Assembly: GCA_028707255.1 (NCBI GenBank) | Contig: JAQTUQ010000001.1 | Coordinates: 1-64,000, forward strand | From: Dehalococcoidales bacterium | Lineage (GTDB): Bacteria > Chloroflexota > Dehalococcoidia > Dehalococcoidales > UBA5627 | Length of the DNA stretch: 64,000 bases | Direction: 5' to 3' | Shown: positions 52,899 through 61,666 of the stretch, piece after piece | Position numbering within the stretch: the stretch's first letter is position 1 | Layout: the number at the start of each line of letters is the position of its first letter | The notes under the pieces: model-generated | Told to the model about the DNA's origin: nothing | What the model saw: the letters and a program-made list of their open reading frames with translations, nothing else | Databases searched by the model: none | Position numbers and translations under genes: made by a program

Positions 52899-53222
52899 TT
52901 ATAATGTTTCTTTACCAACCCAGTCCAGGTAGTCATGACTACCGCCGATGATGGGAAGGGCGATTATTTCAGGAACATCGTTGGAATGAATCTCTTTTAC
53001 AATCTGAATGATTTCCTCTAAAAGTGAGGTTCTGGTTTTAATTATCAGCAGGCTTTCGCTTGCCGAATCAATTTTACCCTGCCACCAGTACATCGAATTT
53101 ACCCCTTCGACGATGCTGATGCAGGCCGCCTTTCTCTGTTCCAGTAAAACTTTTGATATGAGGCCGGCTTCCTCACCGGCTTCGGTGGTAATGAAGACAA
53201 CCATGTATTCGGAGTTTGGCAT
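52899..53222 (-). CDS. cutA: CutA1-type divalent-cation tolerance protein
   Basis: The 107-residue protein is a small trimeric CutA fold: YMVVFITTEAGEEAGLISKVLLEQ, then CISIVEGVNSMYWWQGKI and ESLLIIKTRTSLLEEII, with the end VPEIIALPIIGGSHDYLDWV. The family is linked to copper and other divalent-metal tolerance in E. coli, although the mechanism is debated. It is 20 bp after nadA and 16 bp before cysE. Confidence 0.92.
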   Translation of the reverse strand: MPNSEYMVVFITTEAGEEAGLISKVLLEQRKAACISIVEGVNSMYWWQGKIDSASESLLIIKTRTSLLEEIIQIVKEIHSNDVPEIIALPIIGGSHDYLDWVGKETL

Positions 53223-53242
53223 TGCAGCCTCCCCTCAGGTTA

Positions 53243-54160
53243 TCAGACAATATACAGCATTCTGTTAACTGCACCGATAGCTTTCAGCCTGATATCCTCA
53301 GGAACTTTTACTTCAGGAGTGAACGTCTCTAAAGAACGGAGTACTTTTTCGAGGGTGATTGATTTCATGGTACGGCATATAGCGGTATCAGAAACCGGTA
53401 TGAACTGTTTCTGCGGATTCTCTTTCTGCATGCGATGGATAATGCCGGTTTCGGTAACTACAATCATCTGATTGACATCCGGGTGTGCGGCGTAGCGACA
53501 CATTCCACTGGTGCTCAAGACTTCATCGGCAAGCGCGATTACTTCGGGGCGGCACTCCGGATGTACCACCACTTTTGCCGATGGGTATTCCTCTTTCAGT
53601 TTTAAAACGGAAGCGGCTTTTATCCCCTCGTGAACCGGGCAAAAACCGGGCCAGAAATGATACTTTTTATTCGGAACCATGGATGCCACATATTGCCCGA
53701 GATACATATCGGGGACAAACAAAATCTCTTCTTCGAGCAAGCTGGCAACCACCTGGGGAGCATTTGACGAGGTGCAGCAGATATCGGATTCGGCTTTAAC
53801 AGCCGCAGTGGAATTGATATACGTAACCACCGCCGCCCCTGGCAGTTCTTTTTTCCTTGCGCGCAGTTTTTCAGCAGTAACCATATCCGCCATCGGACAA
53901 CCGGCCGAGGATTCCGGTAGCAACACTTTTTTATCGGGCGAGAGGATGGAAGCGGTTTCAGCCATGAAATGAACGCCGCAAAAGACGATTACATCGGCTG
54001 CGGTAGAAGCGGCTTTCTGCGAAAGTTCCAGCGAATCGCCGACAAAATCAGCCATATCCTGGATATCCGCCGGCTGGTAATTGTGAGCCAGTATGACGGC
54101 ATTCTTTTCCTTCTTTAATTCCTGTATTCTCTCTGCCAGCTCATTTTTCTTGTTTTCCAC
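53243..54160 (-). CDS. nadA: Quinolinate synthase A
   Basis: This 305-residue iron-sulfur enzyme condenses iminoaspartate with dihydroxyacetone phosphate to quinolinate for NAD synthesis. Family features are AVILAHNYQPADIQDMADFVGDS, FCGVHFMAETASIL, LLPESSAGCPMADM (cluster Cys), CTSSNAPQV (Cys), and the C-terminal MCRYAAHPDV (Cys?). Length is typical of the short form without the N-terminal extension. nadB and nadC are absent here. Confidence 0.93.
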   Translation of the reverse strand: MENKKNELAERIQELKKEKNAVILAHNYQPADIQDMADFVGDSLELSQKAASTAADVIVFCGVHFMAETASILSPDKKVLLPESSAGCPMADMVTAEKLRARKKELPGAAVVTYINSTAAVKAESDICCTSSNAPQVVASLLEEEILFVPDMYLGQYVASMVPNKKYHFWPGFCPVHEGIKAASVLKLKEEYPSAKVVVHPECRPEVIALADEVLSTSGMCRYAAHPDVNQMIVVTETGIIHRMQKENPQKQFIPVSDTAICRTMKSITLEKVLRSLETFTPEVKVPEDIRLKAIGAVNRMLYIV

Positions 54161-54184
54161 TTTATATTAACCCCTGTTTGCGAA

Positions 54185-55249
54185 CTATAGATAAGCCTTA
54201 TATTTTTCCAGCGCCCCGTAAAAAGCATTCCAGAAGGGGTCGACGATGGGATGCTTCAACTCTGTTTCCTTCCCTTCTTTTACGAGCACCATACCGCTGC
54301 TTTTTTCCGTAAATTCACCGATTACCGAGGAAATTATACCCTTACCGGCCAGGGATTTCACCACCTCATGGGCTTTATGCGCCTTGCAGGCAATGATTAA
54401 TGTGCCTTCGCTTATAGACGCAAATGGATCTATGTCGAATAAACGGCATATTTCCGGGACACAATCCATAACCACGATTTTTTCCTGTTCCACTATCACA
54501 CCCAGCCCGGCAGCCTGCGCCACTTCGTAAAGACCGCCCCAGATGCCGCACTCGGTAGCATCGTGCATCGCCGTAACGCCGTTCTCCCTGACACCGACGC
54601 TCACCGCCGTCATGGCATCGTCCACTACCGACATGTTATAAAATATATCCTGCGCCCGCATACTGAATTCCCTGCCGAATTTTTCTTCCAAAAGACGCGG
54701 CAGCATGGCGGCAAAGATGCCGGTCGCCTCTATGGCAGGCCCCTTGGTAACGATTATTTTATCTCCGGCGGTAATGAAACGCGGAGTAACGTATTGGTCC
54801 AGTTCCCCGACTCCGATTACCGTTCCGCCGCCAACCATCGGGTAATTGCAGTTCTCATACCTGCCTGTGTGTCCGGTAATGATATTGATACCCATCCTCT
54901 CGCATTCCGAGTGAATTACTTTCCAGGTAATATCCATCTGCTCTTTGGTCATTGACATCGGGAGATTCAGATCTATCGAAAGATAGCGTGGAGGCAATCC
55001 ACAGGTGACCGAATCCGAGGCGAGAATATTGATGGCAAACCAGGCTGCGCGTTCCCAGCCGTATTCAGGGACGATAAATACCGGATCTGTGGTAAAGGAT
55101 ACCGCCTTCTTCCCGATTTCGGCAATACCGACATCGACTCCATGCATCGGGCCTACCAGGACATCTTTGCTCCCGGCTCCCAGCCTGGGGAATATAATTT
55201 CGCTGAAAATATCTGCTGATATTTTACCGATTTCGGGGATTTCACTCAT
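54185..55249 (-). CDS. AIR-synthase/HypE-like ATP-dependent protein
   Basis: The 354-residue protein has the PurM/HypE fold: DVLVGPMHGVDVGIAEIG, SFTTDPVFIVPEYGWERAAWFAINILASD near residue 50, GITGHTG-like IITGHTGRYENCNYPM, VVTKG-type IIVTKGPAIEATGIFA, and MHDATECGIWGGLYEVAQAAG. It lacks the C-terminal Cys of HypE (the end is ...EKYKAYL), so hydrogenase maturation is not indicated. Such stand-alone members are common in archaea and anaerobes and have no assigned reaction. It lies 24 bp before nadA on the same strand. Confidence 0.8.
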   Translation of the reverse strand: MSEIPEIGKISADIFSEIIFPRLGAGSKDVLVGPMHGVDVGIAEIGKKAVSFTTDPVFIVPEYGWERAAWFAINILASDSVTCGLPPRYLSIDLNLPMSMTKEQMDITWKVIHSECERMGINIITGHTGRYENCNYPMVGGGTVIGVGELDQYVTPRFITAGDKIIVTKGPAIEATGIFAAMLPRLLEEKFGREFSMRAQDIFYNMSVVDDAMTAVSVGVRENGVTAMHDATECGIWGGLYEVAQAAGLGVIVEQEKIVVMDCVPEICRLFDIDPFASISEGTLIIACKAHKAHEVVKSLAGKGIISSVIGEFTEKSSGMVLVKEGKETELKHPIVDPFWNAFYGALEKYKAYL

Positions 55250-55314
55250 GTAACGGCTTCTCCTTTATTATTATTTTTAAAAGATAGCTGTATGCGATTG
55301 ATTTTAATAAAAAC

Positions 55315-55365
55315 GGCAGGTCTTTTGTATTGAGCGATTGAAAACCGCTAAAGTACGGACCTGCC
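55315..55365 (-). terminator. Hairpin terminator of the small zinc protein gene
   Basis: GGCAGGTC (55315-55322) pairs perfectly with the bases at 55358-55365, enclosing a smaller inner hairpin. On the minus strand it is followed by GTTTTTATT. It ends the transcript of the gene at 55372-55614. Confidence 0.65.
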
Positions 55366-55371
55366 TGTTTA

Positions 55372-55614
55372 TTAGTTATTGTTACCGGTTTCTTCGTTTA
55401 AGGATTTCATGAATATTTCCGGGGTCAGGGAAGCCTGCGAAATAACCCACTCCTGGAGACACTCATAAGAACAAAAATTGTATCTGACAATAGAACCATT
55501 ACCGTTAAAAACGGACACCAGCAACCAGCCTTCGAGCACATCGCAGGCAAGTTCATTGGGACTGAATTCCTTTTCCAGTCCGCAAGAAAAACAAAGACAA
55601 TACTGACTGACCAT
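55372..55614 (-). CDS. Small zinc-binding protein of unknown function
   Basis: The 80-residue protein has two Cys pairs: CLCFSCGLEKEF near the start and NFCSYECLQEWV near residue 47. Together they should hold one zinc in a treble-clef-like fold. It has no transmembrane segment. It lies just downstream of tatC on the same strand and could be a passenger of the tat operon, but there is a gap of 98 bp. I do not recognise a named family. Confidence 0.65.
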   Translation of the reverse strand: MVSQYCLCFSCGLEKEFSPNELACDVLEGWLLVSVFNGNGSIVRYNFCSYECLQEWVISQASLTPEIFMKSLNEETGNNN

Positions 55615-55712
55615 TCACCATTCCCTGCGGTTATAGAAATATCATCGAAAACTGCAAAACAAAATTATATTAATATTATACTACCTGATTACCGGTTATT
55701 AAAATATTGGCT

Positions 55713-56486
55713 TTATATATTTTCGGCAGTTTCTTCCGACTGTTTGACTGCCCGTTTTTTATAGACGAATTTGGAAAGCAGAATGCTTAATTCCAGTAGA
55801 ATAATCAACGGAATGGCGATAATGGACTGATTAATGGGATCCATCGTCGGTGTAATCAGCGCCGATAATACAAATGCCAGTACAAACCACAGTTTACGCT
55901 TATTTGCCAGCCATTGCGGAGTAACCAATCCCATCCGCGCCAGTATCATGATAATAAGAGGAGTTTCAAAAACCAAACCGACATATAAAATCATACGAGT
56001 AACTACACTTATATATTCGCTAAGTCTCCAGACATTTTCAGCAAGATCCGACATAAAATTGCCGAGGAATCCCATTGCCGGCGGTAGTGCTACAAAATAG
56101 GCAAAAAAGACACCTGTAGCGAATAATATGGTTACAAAAGGCAAAAGTTGGAATATTGTTTTTTTCTCTTTAGAGGTAAGCCCGGGAGCAATAAAAGCAA
56201 TTACCTGGTAAACCAAAAACGGCATAGCAATAATGAAGCCGCCTGCCAGCGCAACCTTGAAATAAACGGCTATGTTTTCGGTCGGAGTTATGGCCTGAAA
56301 GTCAACACTTGAAGCCGGACGCTTTAAAATTTCTATCAGGGTCTTGGTAAATATAAATGAGATAGCGGTGGTGATAACCATGGCGATAACCGATCTGGCA
56401 ATACGGTCCCGCAGTTCTACCAGGTGCCCTTTAATGGGCATCCTTTTGCCTGTAATCGGGTCTCTTCTTATTTCGGTTGTTACCAC
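55713..56486 (-). CDS. tatC: Twin-arginine translocase subunit TatC
   Basis: The 257-residue protein has six transmembrane helices. TatC signatures are IKGHLVELRDRIARSVIA near residue 18, where the acidic loop recognises the twin-arginine signal, and RMILYVGLVFETPLIIMILA. It is the signal-receptor subunit of the Tat translocase, which exports folded proteins. It is 4 bp after the tatB-like gene. The 1173-residue protein at 43.7 kb is a likely client. Confidence 0.95.
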   Translation of the reverse strand: MVTTEIRRDPITGKRMPIKGHLVELRDRIARSVIAMVITTAISFIFTKTLIEILKRPASSVDFQAITPTENIAVYFKVALAGGFIIAMPFLVYQVIAFIAPGLTSKEKKTIFQLLPFVTILFATGVFFAYFVALPPAMGFLGNFMSDLAENVWRLSEYISVVTRMILYVGLVFETPLIIMILARMGLVTPQWLANKRKLWFVLAFVLSALITPTMDPINQSIIAIPLIILLELSILLSKFVYKKRAVKQSEETAENI

Positions 56487-56490
56487 TGTC

Positions 56491-57168
56491 TTATTTTCCT
56501 GCTTCTTCTATCTCTGTCTTTTTATCGGGTGAAGCTGCTTCCTCAACAGGCGCCGACGATAAATTATCCTGTAGAGGATTACTTTCTAAGGGATTAATAA
56601 TGTCTTCCGGAATATCAAAGGTCTTTTTGCCTTCGGTTTTTTGTACAGCGGAAGTTCTGGCTTTTTTAGCCGGGGCAGCGTTATCTATATTCAAAGACTT
56701 ATTTAATTTCTCAACGCCCTCATTAAGTGCCATACTTACTTCTTGAGCCCCTGTGGCAAGCGGATCTTTTATGTCACGGGCTGTCGTATCGAGCTCAAGG
56801 GATTCTTTTTCCAGCATGGCTGAAAGCTCAGCGGTTTCATCATCCATAGTCTTTTGAACATCATTTATCTCATTATCTATCGTCTTGGCAATTTCATCGG
56901 CTTCCATATCCAGTGCATTTTTAATCTTCAGAGATTCTTCGTCAAGCGAACCCTTAAGCCCCTGAGCAGTGTTCTTTAAATCATCGAAATCATCTTCCAG
57001 ATCGAGGGATTTGGTCACTTCTCCCGTAAAATTTTGAGTCATCTTTCTGAGGTCGCGTACCATCTTGCCGAATTTACGCGCATATTCGGGCAGCTTCTCA
57101 GGCCCGACTACGAGAAGAGCGACCACAAGTATAACCAGTATTTCTAAAAAACCAAGGTCTAAACCCAT
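56491..57168 (-). CDS. tatB: TatB-like Sec-independent translocase subunit, long tail
   Basis: The 225-residue protein has one N-terminal helix LGFLEILVILVVALLVVGPEKLPEYARKFGK. The GPEKLPE motif marks TatB rather than TatA, and an amphipathic helix follows. The tail of about 160 residues is acidic and predicted to be helical (DEESLKIKNALDMEADEIAKT), with no known domain. It is longer than most TatB proteins. It is directly upstream of tatC. Confidence 0.88.
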   Translation of the reverse strand: MGLDLGFLEILVILVVALLVVGPEKLPEYARKFGKMVRDLRKMTQNFTGEVTKSLDLEDDFDDLKNTAQGLKGSLDEESLKIKNALDMEADEIAKTIDNEINDVQKTMDDETAELSAMLEKESLELDTTARDIKDPLATGAQEVSMALNEGVEKLNKSLNIDNAAPAKKARTSAVQKTEGKKTFDIPEDIINPLESNPLQDNLSSAPVEEAASPDKKTEIEEAGK

Positions 57169-57319
57169 TATTCTATCTCATTTTCAGCTTCGTTTTTTAT
57201 AAAAGAACCGACTGACATCTCAATGGAATATAAATTGAATAACAAGACATACTGCCGATAACGGAGAATGACATTCCAAGCCGTTTATCAATATATGAGC
57301 CATAGAAGCCAATTAACAA

Positions 57320-57520
57320 TCATCCCCGACTTTTTTTCGATTTCTTTGTAGTTTTAGTTGCTGGTGTTTCCTTCAACTCTTCGACATTGCCCTGTTTATT
57401 CTTTTTAAAATCTCTCTTCCATTTACCGAACATCTCAAAGATCTGAGGCAGTTTCCCCGCCCCAAATATAATGAAGATAACAAGTAATATAACTATTATT
57501 TCCAAAGGACCGAATTTCAA
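57320..57520 (-). CDS. tatA: TatA-like subunit, short
   Basis: The 66-residue protein has the N-terminal transmembrane helix FGPLEIIVILLVIFIIFGAGKLPQIFEMFGKW, with FGAGKLPQ typical of TatA. A basic tail KTTKKSKKSRG follows. It lies between the longer tatA paralogue and tatB on the minus strand. TatA forms the protein-conducting oligomer. Confidence 0.92.
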   Translation of the reverse strand: MKFGPLEIIVILLVIFIIFGAGKLPQIFEMFGKWKRDFKKNKQGNVEELKETPATKTTKKSKKSRG

Positions 57521-57607
57521 CGGTATATCACCTCCGTTAAAATAAACTCAGAAAGTAATATCAATTCTTCAAGCCGGGAACACAGATAATCATATCTCTT
57601 TTGTAAA

Positions 57608-57640
57608 TATCCCCTTCCTGCAAATTAAGGGAAGGGGATA
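57608..57640. terminator. Hairpin between the two tatA genes
   Basis: An 11-bp perfect stem (57608-57618 with 57630-57640) closes an 11-base loop. The T run after it on the minus strand is weak (TTTACAAAAG), so it may act as a partial terminator or a stabiliser of the upstream tatA transcript. Confidence 0.5.
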
Positions 57641-57712
57641 AGGTAAACAACTATTCTTAAGAGAAAGATGAATTCAGTACAGGGTGATTTATGTTGTTCC
57701 CAGAGAAATCCG

Positions 57713-57997
57713 CTATGCCTGTTGCGCTGGAGTTTCTTCTGCTTTAGGTTTGGCTTCCCCTTCTGATTCGCTTACGGTTGTCTGAGTCTCTTTCTTTTTT
57801 GTAGTCTTTTTCTTGGCCTTTTTCTTTGTTTTAGCTTCTGCGGCCAGTGCTTCCTCGTCTTCGCCTTTTGTACCCTTCTTGAAAGCATTGATACTCTTGC
57901 CTAAAGCTGCGCCTACCTGCGGGAGCTTGCCTACACCAAAGACAATCAGAATGATCACCAGAATAAGCCCGATTTCCAATGGACCCGGTTTTATCAT
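57713..57997 (-). CDS. tatA: TatA-like subunit, Lys/Glu-rich tail
   Basis: The 94-residue protein has the TatA helix PGPLEIGLILVIILIVFGVGKLPQVGAALGK and then a low-complexity tail, KKKAKKKTTKKKETQ and acidic EGEAKPKAEETPAQQA. It is the first gene of the tat group and the second TatA. With the third Tat-like gene (TatB) this gives three TatA/B-type proteins per TatC. Confidence 0.92.
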   Translation of the reverse strand: MIKPGPLEIGLILVIILIVFGVGKLPQVGAALGKSINAFKKGTKGEDEEALAAEAKTKKKAKKKTTKKKETQTTVSESEGEAKPKAEETPAQQA

Positions 57998-58294
57998 GTT
58001 TTTTAAACCCCCCTTAATTTAATAAGTAACATTAATCGCCAAGACATAATCTATCCCTTTGTGAATGGGGTTGAAGAACGAAGAGCAAAGATTGGATATC
58101 ATTGGCTTAAAGCTTCTCTTTATTTCAGCTAATAATACACAAATGTCTAAGGCTTGTCAATCGACTATATTAACTTAAATCGAGCGATAGCGCTTTTGGG
58201 AGTCCCCAGGTTAGACTATCACATAATTGACAAGATACATCGAATAAGGTACTTTATATTATCTTACCCCTGTTGTGATAGAAAATCAAACGAT

Positions 58295-58906
58295 ATGAAC
58301 GATACTGACAAAGAGCCGCAGGAAACGCAGCCGCAGTGCAAACCTTCCTGGGTAAAAACAAGGCTTCTCCCCATATTGATGCTCACTTTCATCATCGGCA
58401 TTGTGATCGGTGTTTTCGTCGCATATAAATACAATCCTGATATGATCGAGGACCTCAAGGGATACGGTTATCTCGGTTCTTTTATTATAAGCGTGATATT
58501 GAACGCCTCCGTCGTCCTGCCAGTCGGTAATTTCGTTGTCATCGCGGCTCTCGGCGCCACCCTTCCTTCGGCAACGCTGGTCGGCTTGACCGGCGGTATC
58601 GGGGCTGCAGTAGGAGAGTTGACAGGGTATCTGGCAGGTTACAGCGGACAGGCACTGATTACCACAAAGACCAACCGCTGGTATCTCAAGCTGGAATCGT
58701 GGCTCTGTAAATGGGGCGCTCCAGCCATCTTTCTACTCTCGGTTTTCCCGTTCGCCTTCGACGTAGTCGGCTGTATAGCCGGGGCATTACGCTATCCGGC
58801 ATGGAAATTTTTCATCGCCTGCTGGCTGGGCAGAACGGTGCTGTATACCGGTGTTGCCTGGGCGGGCGCATTGGGATGGCAGGCATTGTTAGACTTTATC
58901 GGCTAA
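58295..58906 (+). CDS. VTT-domain (DedA-like) membrane protein
   Basis: The protein is 203 residues from ATG 58295; the frame is open further upstream to 58154 without conservation evidence. It has about five helices with the VTT pattern YGYLGSFIISVILNASVVLPVG, GGIGAAVGELTGYLAGYSGQ, and FLLSVFPFAFDVVGCIAGALRYPAWKFFIACWLGRTV. DedA-type proteins move lipid carriers or affect proton homeostasis. There is no clear Shine-Dalgarno. The 3' end overlaps the convergent MFS gene by 11 bp. Confidence 0.8.
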   Translation: MNDTDKEPQETQPQCKPSWVKTRLLPILMLTFIIGIVIGVFVAYKYNPDMIEDLKGYGYLGSFIISVILNASVVLPVGNFVVIAALGATLPSATLVGLTGGIGAAVGELTGYLAGYSGQALITTKTNRWYLKLESWLCKWGAPAIFLLSVFPFAFDVVGCIAGALRYPAWKFFIACWLGRTVLYTGVAWAGALGWQALLDFIG

Positions 58907-60176
58907 CCTTCTCCCTGATACGCAGCAGGATCAACCCGCCGGCTATAAAAAAGACCAGGCATGTAAACAGCATCACCTGATAACCCATACCCAGACTCTG
59001 TTTTTCAAAGAAATCGATAACCGGGCCGATAAGGCGCGCCAGCGCGCCCGCTCCGGCGGTTGCCATATTGGCAATTCCGAGATAGCGCGCTTCTTCCCCT
59101 TTGGATAACATATCGATTGCCATCGCCCAGTTGGTGCTGGAAAAGCCGCCCAATGCCACTCCGATAAATCCGGCGGCGACCATTATCATGTTGTAGTCCT
59201 TGGTCAGGATTATCAGAAGTACGCCGAAAGCACCGATAAAGGCGGATGTTACGGCAATCGGTTTGCGGCCGATTTTATCGGATAGCCTGCCTGCCGGGTA
59301 GACGACAATCAGCATACCGGCGACCGCCAGAATGAGGAAACTGGCCGCGGCGGATGCCGGATCGGATACACCGAGGTACATTAAAAAATACAATGCGAAT
59401 TGCTGGATTATTCCCAGTCCGGCAAAAAAGAACAGCCGTGAAGCTAAAAACCATAAAAACCTGCGATTCATCCTGATATCGATTTTAAAGGTGCTTCTGA
59501 TAACCTCCCTTATCGAAAAACGGATTTCTCCGTTGCCCGGTTTCTCATTTACCGTAAAGGCAGTTATCAGCATGCAAATCAGTAAAACAATCCCGGGGAT
59601 TAAAAGAGACAGCCACAACCACTGGTCGCCGTTGCCTGCGGCATAGTTATCCATGAATTTTCCGATGATGTAGATAAGAATGACACCGCCCAGCATCTCC
59701 ACCAGGCTCTTTATGCCGGAAGCCTGCCCCTTTTTACCTTCGGGAACCAGGTCGGGAATGAAGCCCTGGTGCGCTCCCTGCACGGCATTGCTCGAGATTT
59801 GCATTACGCAATAGATTGCAAATATCACCGCATAACTGCCGGCCAGCCCGATACCCGGCAGAAAGAGTAAGAGACATAAGACGCCGATGATTATAAAAGG
59901 GCGGCGTTTCCCAATGCGGAAATCGGAGCGGTCGCTGATGGCTCCGAAGACGGGCTGCAACAGCATGGCGATAATCAGACCTACAAAGGTCATCAAACCG
60001 AGGTAGGTGTTTTTTTCAGCTTCGGGGACAAAGTCCAGTATTCGTATGGGGAGGATTAAGGAATGCATCGACTGCCACAATCCCGTGGTGGCAAAGACCA
60101 GTATGGTGATTTTGAGATAATCCCACCTGCCGAAAGGACTGCCATTAGGGTTGAATTTGTCTTTTGTTTCTGTCAT
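58896..60176 (-). CDS. MFS transporter, GPH/SLC45-like
   Basis: The 426-residue protein has 12 helices. The loop between helices 2 and 3 has GAISDRSDFRIGKRRPFI, the mark of the sugar:cation (GPH) and SLC45 groups, and the 8-9 loop has GRLSDKIGRKPI. The N-terminus GRWDYLKITILVFATTGLWQ is typical for these. The substrate is likely a sugar or another organic solute. It is a single gene. Confidence 0.85.
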   Translation of the reverse strand: MTETKDKFNPNGSPFGRWDYLKITILVFATTGLWQSMHSLILPIRILDFVPEAEKNTYLGLMTFVGLIIAMLLQPVFGAISDRSDFRIGKRRPFIIIGVLCLLLFLPGIGLAGSYAVIFAIYCVMQISSNAVQGAHQGFIPDLVPEGKKGQASGIKSLVEMLGGVILIYIIGKFMDNYAAGNGDQWLWLSLLIPGIVLLICMLITAFTVNEKPGNGEIRFSIREVIRSTFKIDIRMNRRFLWFLASRLFFFAGLGIIQQFALYFLMYLGVSDPASAAASFLILAVAGMLIVVYPAGRLSDKIGRKPIAVTSAFIGAFGVLLIILTKDYNMIMVAAGFIGVALGGFSSTNWAMAIDMLSKGEEARYLGIANMATAGAGALARLIGPVIDFFEKQSLGMGYQVMLFTCLVFFIAGGLILLRIREKVSR

Positions 60177-60324
60177 ATTGCAGGCTAAAGCATAGCAGAA
60201 GAAAGAACGCTTATCAATTACTTGGAATTACTTCATTATTGGATAATTGATATTCGCTCCGATCACTTAGACCGGAGAAGAACAGGGGACAAAATGAGCC
60301 GATGTTTTTTCCTAATCCCCAAAA

Positions 60325-60370
60325 TGTCTTTGCGAGTCCCGATAAATCGGGACGAAGCAATCTCTACCGT
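60325..60370 (+). repeat. REP-like element B, third copy
   Basis: TTTGCGAG, then the perfect 7-bp stem GTCCCGA/TCGGGAC (loop TAAA, 60336-60353), then GAAGCAATCTCTACCG. It matches the element at 27615-27662 except for loop and flank changes. It lies in the gap upstream of argC. Confidence 0.75.
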
Positions 60371-60430
60371 TCTAATAAATATTACTTTTGCCTTTTTATC
60401 AGATAATGTTAGAGATTACAAAATCTACAA

Positions 60431-61468
60431 TTAAGGATATATCGGCGGAGCTTCCAATCCGGCAACCTCGGCAAAGCCCGACATGATATTCATGTTCTGA
60501 ATGGCCTGTCCGGCCGCCCCTTTCATCAGGTTATCGATGCAACTTACGACGATGAGACGACCGGTTCTGGCATCTACGAATGAATAAATATGGCACATAT
60601 TGCTGCCCCAGGTGTTCTTGGTATGCGGTGGAGCATCGACCACTTTAACGAACGGCTCGTCTTTATAGAATTCCTTGTAGATAGCGGTGATTTCCTGCTG
60701 AGAGTTTTCACGTGAGGTGTATTCCGGCGTTAGCGCAGCGTAGCAGGTGGACAGAATGCCGCGCGTCATCGGAACCAGGTGCGGAACAAAGGTGACATTT
60801 ACTTCTTCGCCGCCCTGATAGGCTAATTCCTGCACTATTTCCGGCAGATGACGATGCCCTTTCAAGGCATAGGCACAGGTATTTTCGTTGGCTTCGGAAT
60901 AGTGACTGCCGATGGCCAGCGTTCTGCCGGCGCCGGATACTCCCGACTTGCTGTCGATGATGATATCTTCGTCGACAATATTATTTTTAACAGCCGGAGC
61001 CAGAGCCAGTATGGCACTGGTCGGATAACATCCTGGATTGGCAACCAGCTCAGCCGACGCAATATCTTTGCGGTATAATTCCGGCAATCCGTAAACCGCT
61101 TTATCGAGCAGTTCCGGTGAAGGATGGGAAAAACCGTACCATTCGATATAATCATCCGGATTGCTCAAGCGGAAATCGGCGCTGATATCCACTACTTTGA
61201 TACCACGCCGGATAAGTTTCATTACTTCAAGTGCGCTTTCCTTGTGGGGCATGGCTACAAAGGCAAAATCAACATTACCAAGTTCGGATTCTATGGTGAG
61301 TTCCGTAGCGCCGGCCAGATGTGGAAACACCTCCGCCAGCTTTTGCCCTGCCGCACTCCTGCCGGTAACCGAAACAAGCTCGACACCGGGGTGCCTTACC
61401 AGCAATCTGGCTAACTCTATTCCGGCATAACCGGTAACATTTACGATACCAATCTTTATCTTTTTCAT
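60431..61468 (-). CDS. argC: N-acetyl-gamma-glutamyl-phosphate reductase
   Basis: This 345-residue NADPH enzyme reduces N-acetylglutamyl phosphate to the semialdehyde in arginine synthesis. It has the Rossmann start KIGIVNVTGYAGIELARLL, catalytic Cys in ELVANPGCYPTSAI near residue 147, and SKSGVSGAGRTL. The length is normal. No other arg gene is adjacent. It is divergent from the citrate/homocitrate-synthase-like gene. Confidence 0.95.
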   Translation of the reverse strand: MKKIKIGIVNVTGYAGIELARLLVRHPGVELVSVTGRSAAGQKLAEVFPHLAGATELTIESELGNVDFAFVAMPHKESALEVMKLIRRGIKVVDISADFRLSNPDDYIEWYGFSHPSPELLDKAVYGLPELYRKDIASAELVANPGCYPTSAILALAPAVKNNIVDEDIIIDSKSGVSGAGRTLAIGSHYSEANENTCAYALKGHRHLPEIVQELAYQGGEEVNVTFVPHLVPMTRGILSTCYAALTPEYTSRENSQQEITAIYKEFYKDEPFVKVVDAPPHTKNTWGSNMCHIYSFVDARTGRLIVVSCIDNLMKGAAGQAIQNMNIMSGFAEVAGLEAPPIYP

Positions 61469-61666
61469 GCCGCTGCCCCCTGTGCTTCTGACTATTGGTT
61501 TAACAGATTAGTTAGTTTAATTAAATCTTTTTAGACACTGAGTAAATGATTAAAAACCTGTTTTATTCTAGCACAAAATTGCCGCTAAAAGAATAATATG
61601 GTAACATTATTACTTAATCATCTATCATGGGTAAGTGTTTTTTATTTAATAAAGAGAGGTAGAAAT

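Noticed and set aside
55372..55614. Small zinc protein as a fourth Tat component
   Set aside because: It lacks a membrane helix and Tat motifs; only proximity to tatC suggests a link.
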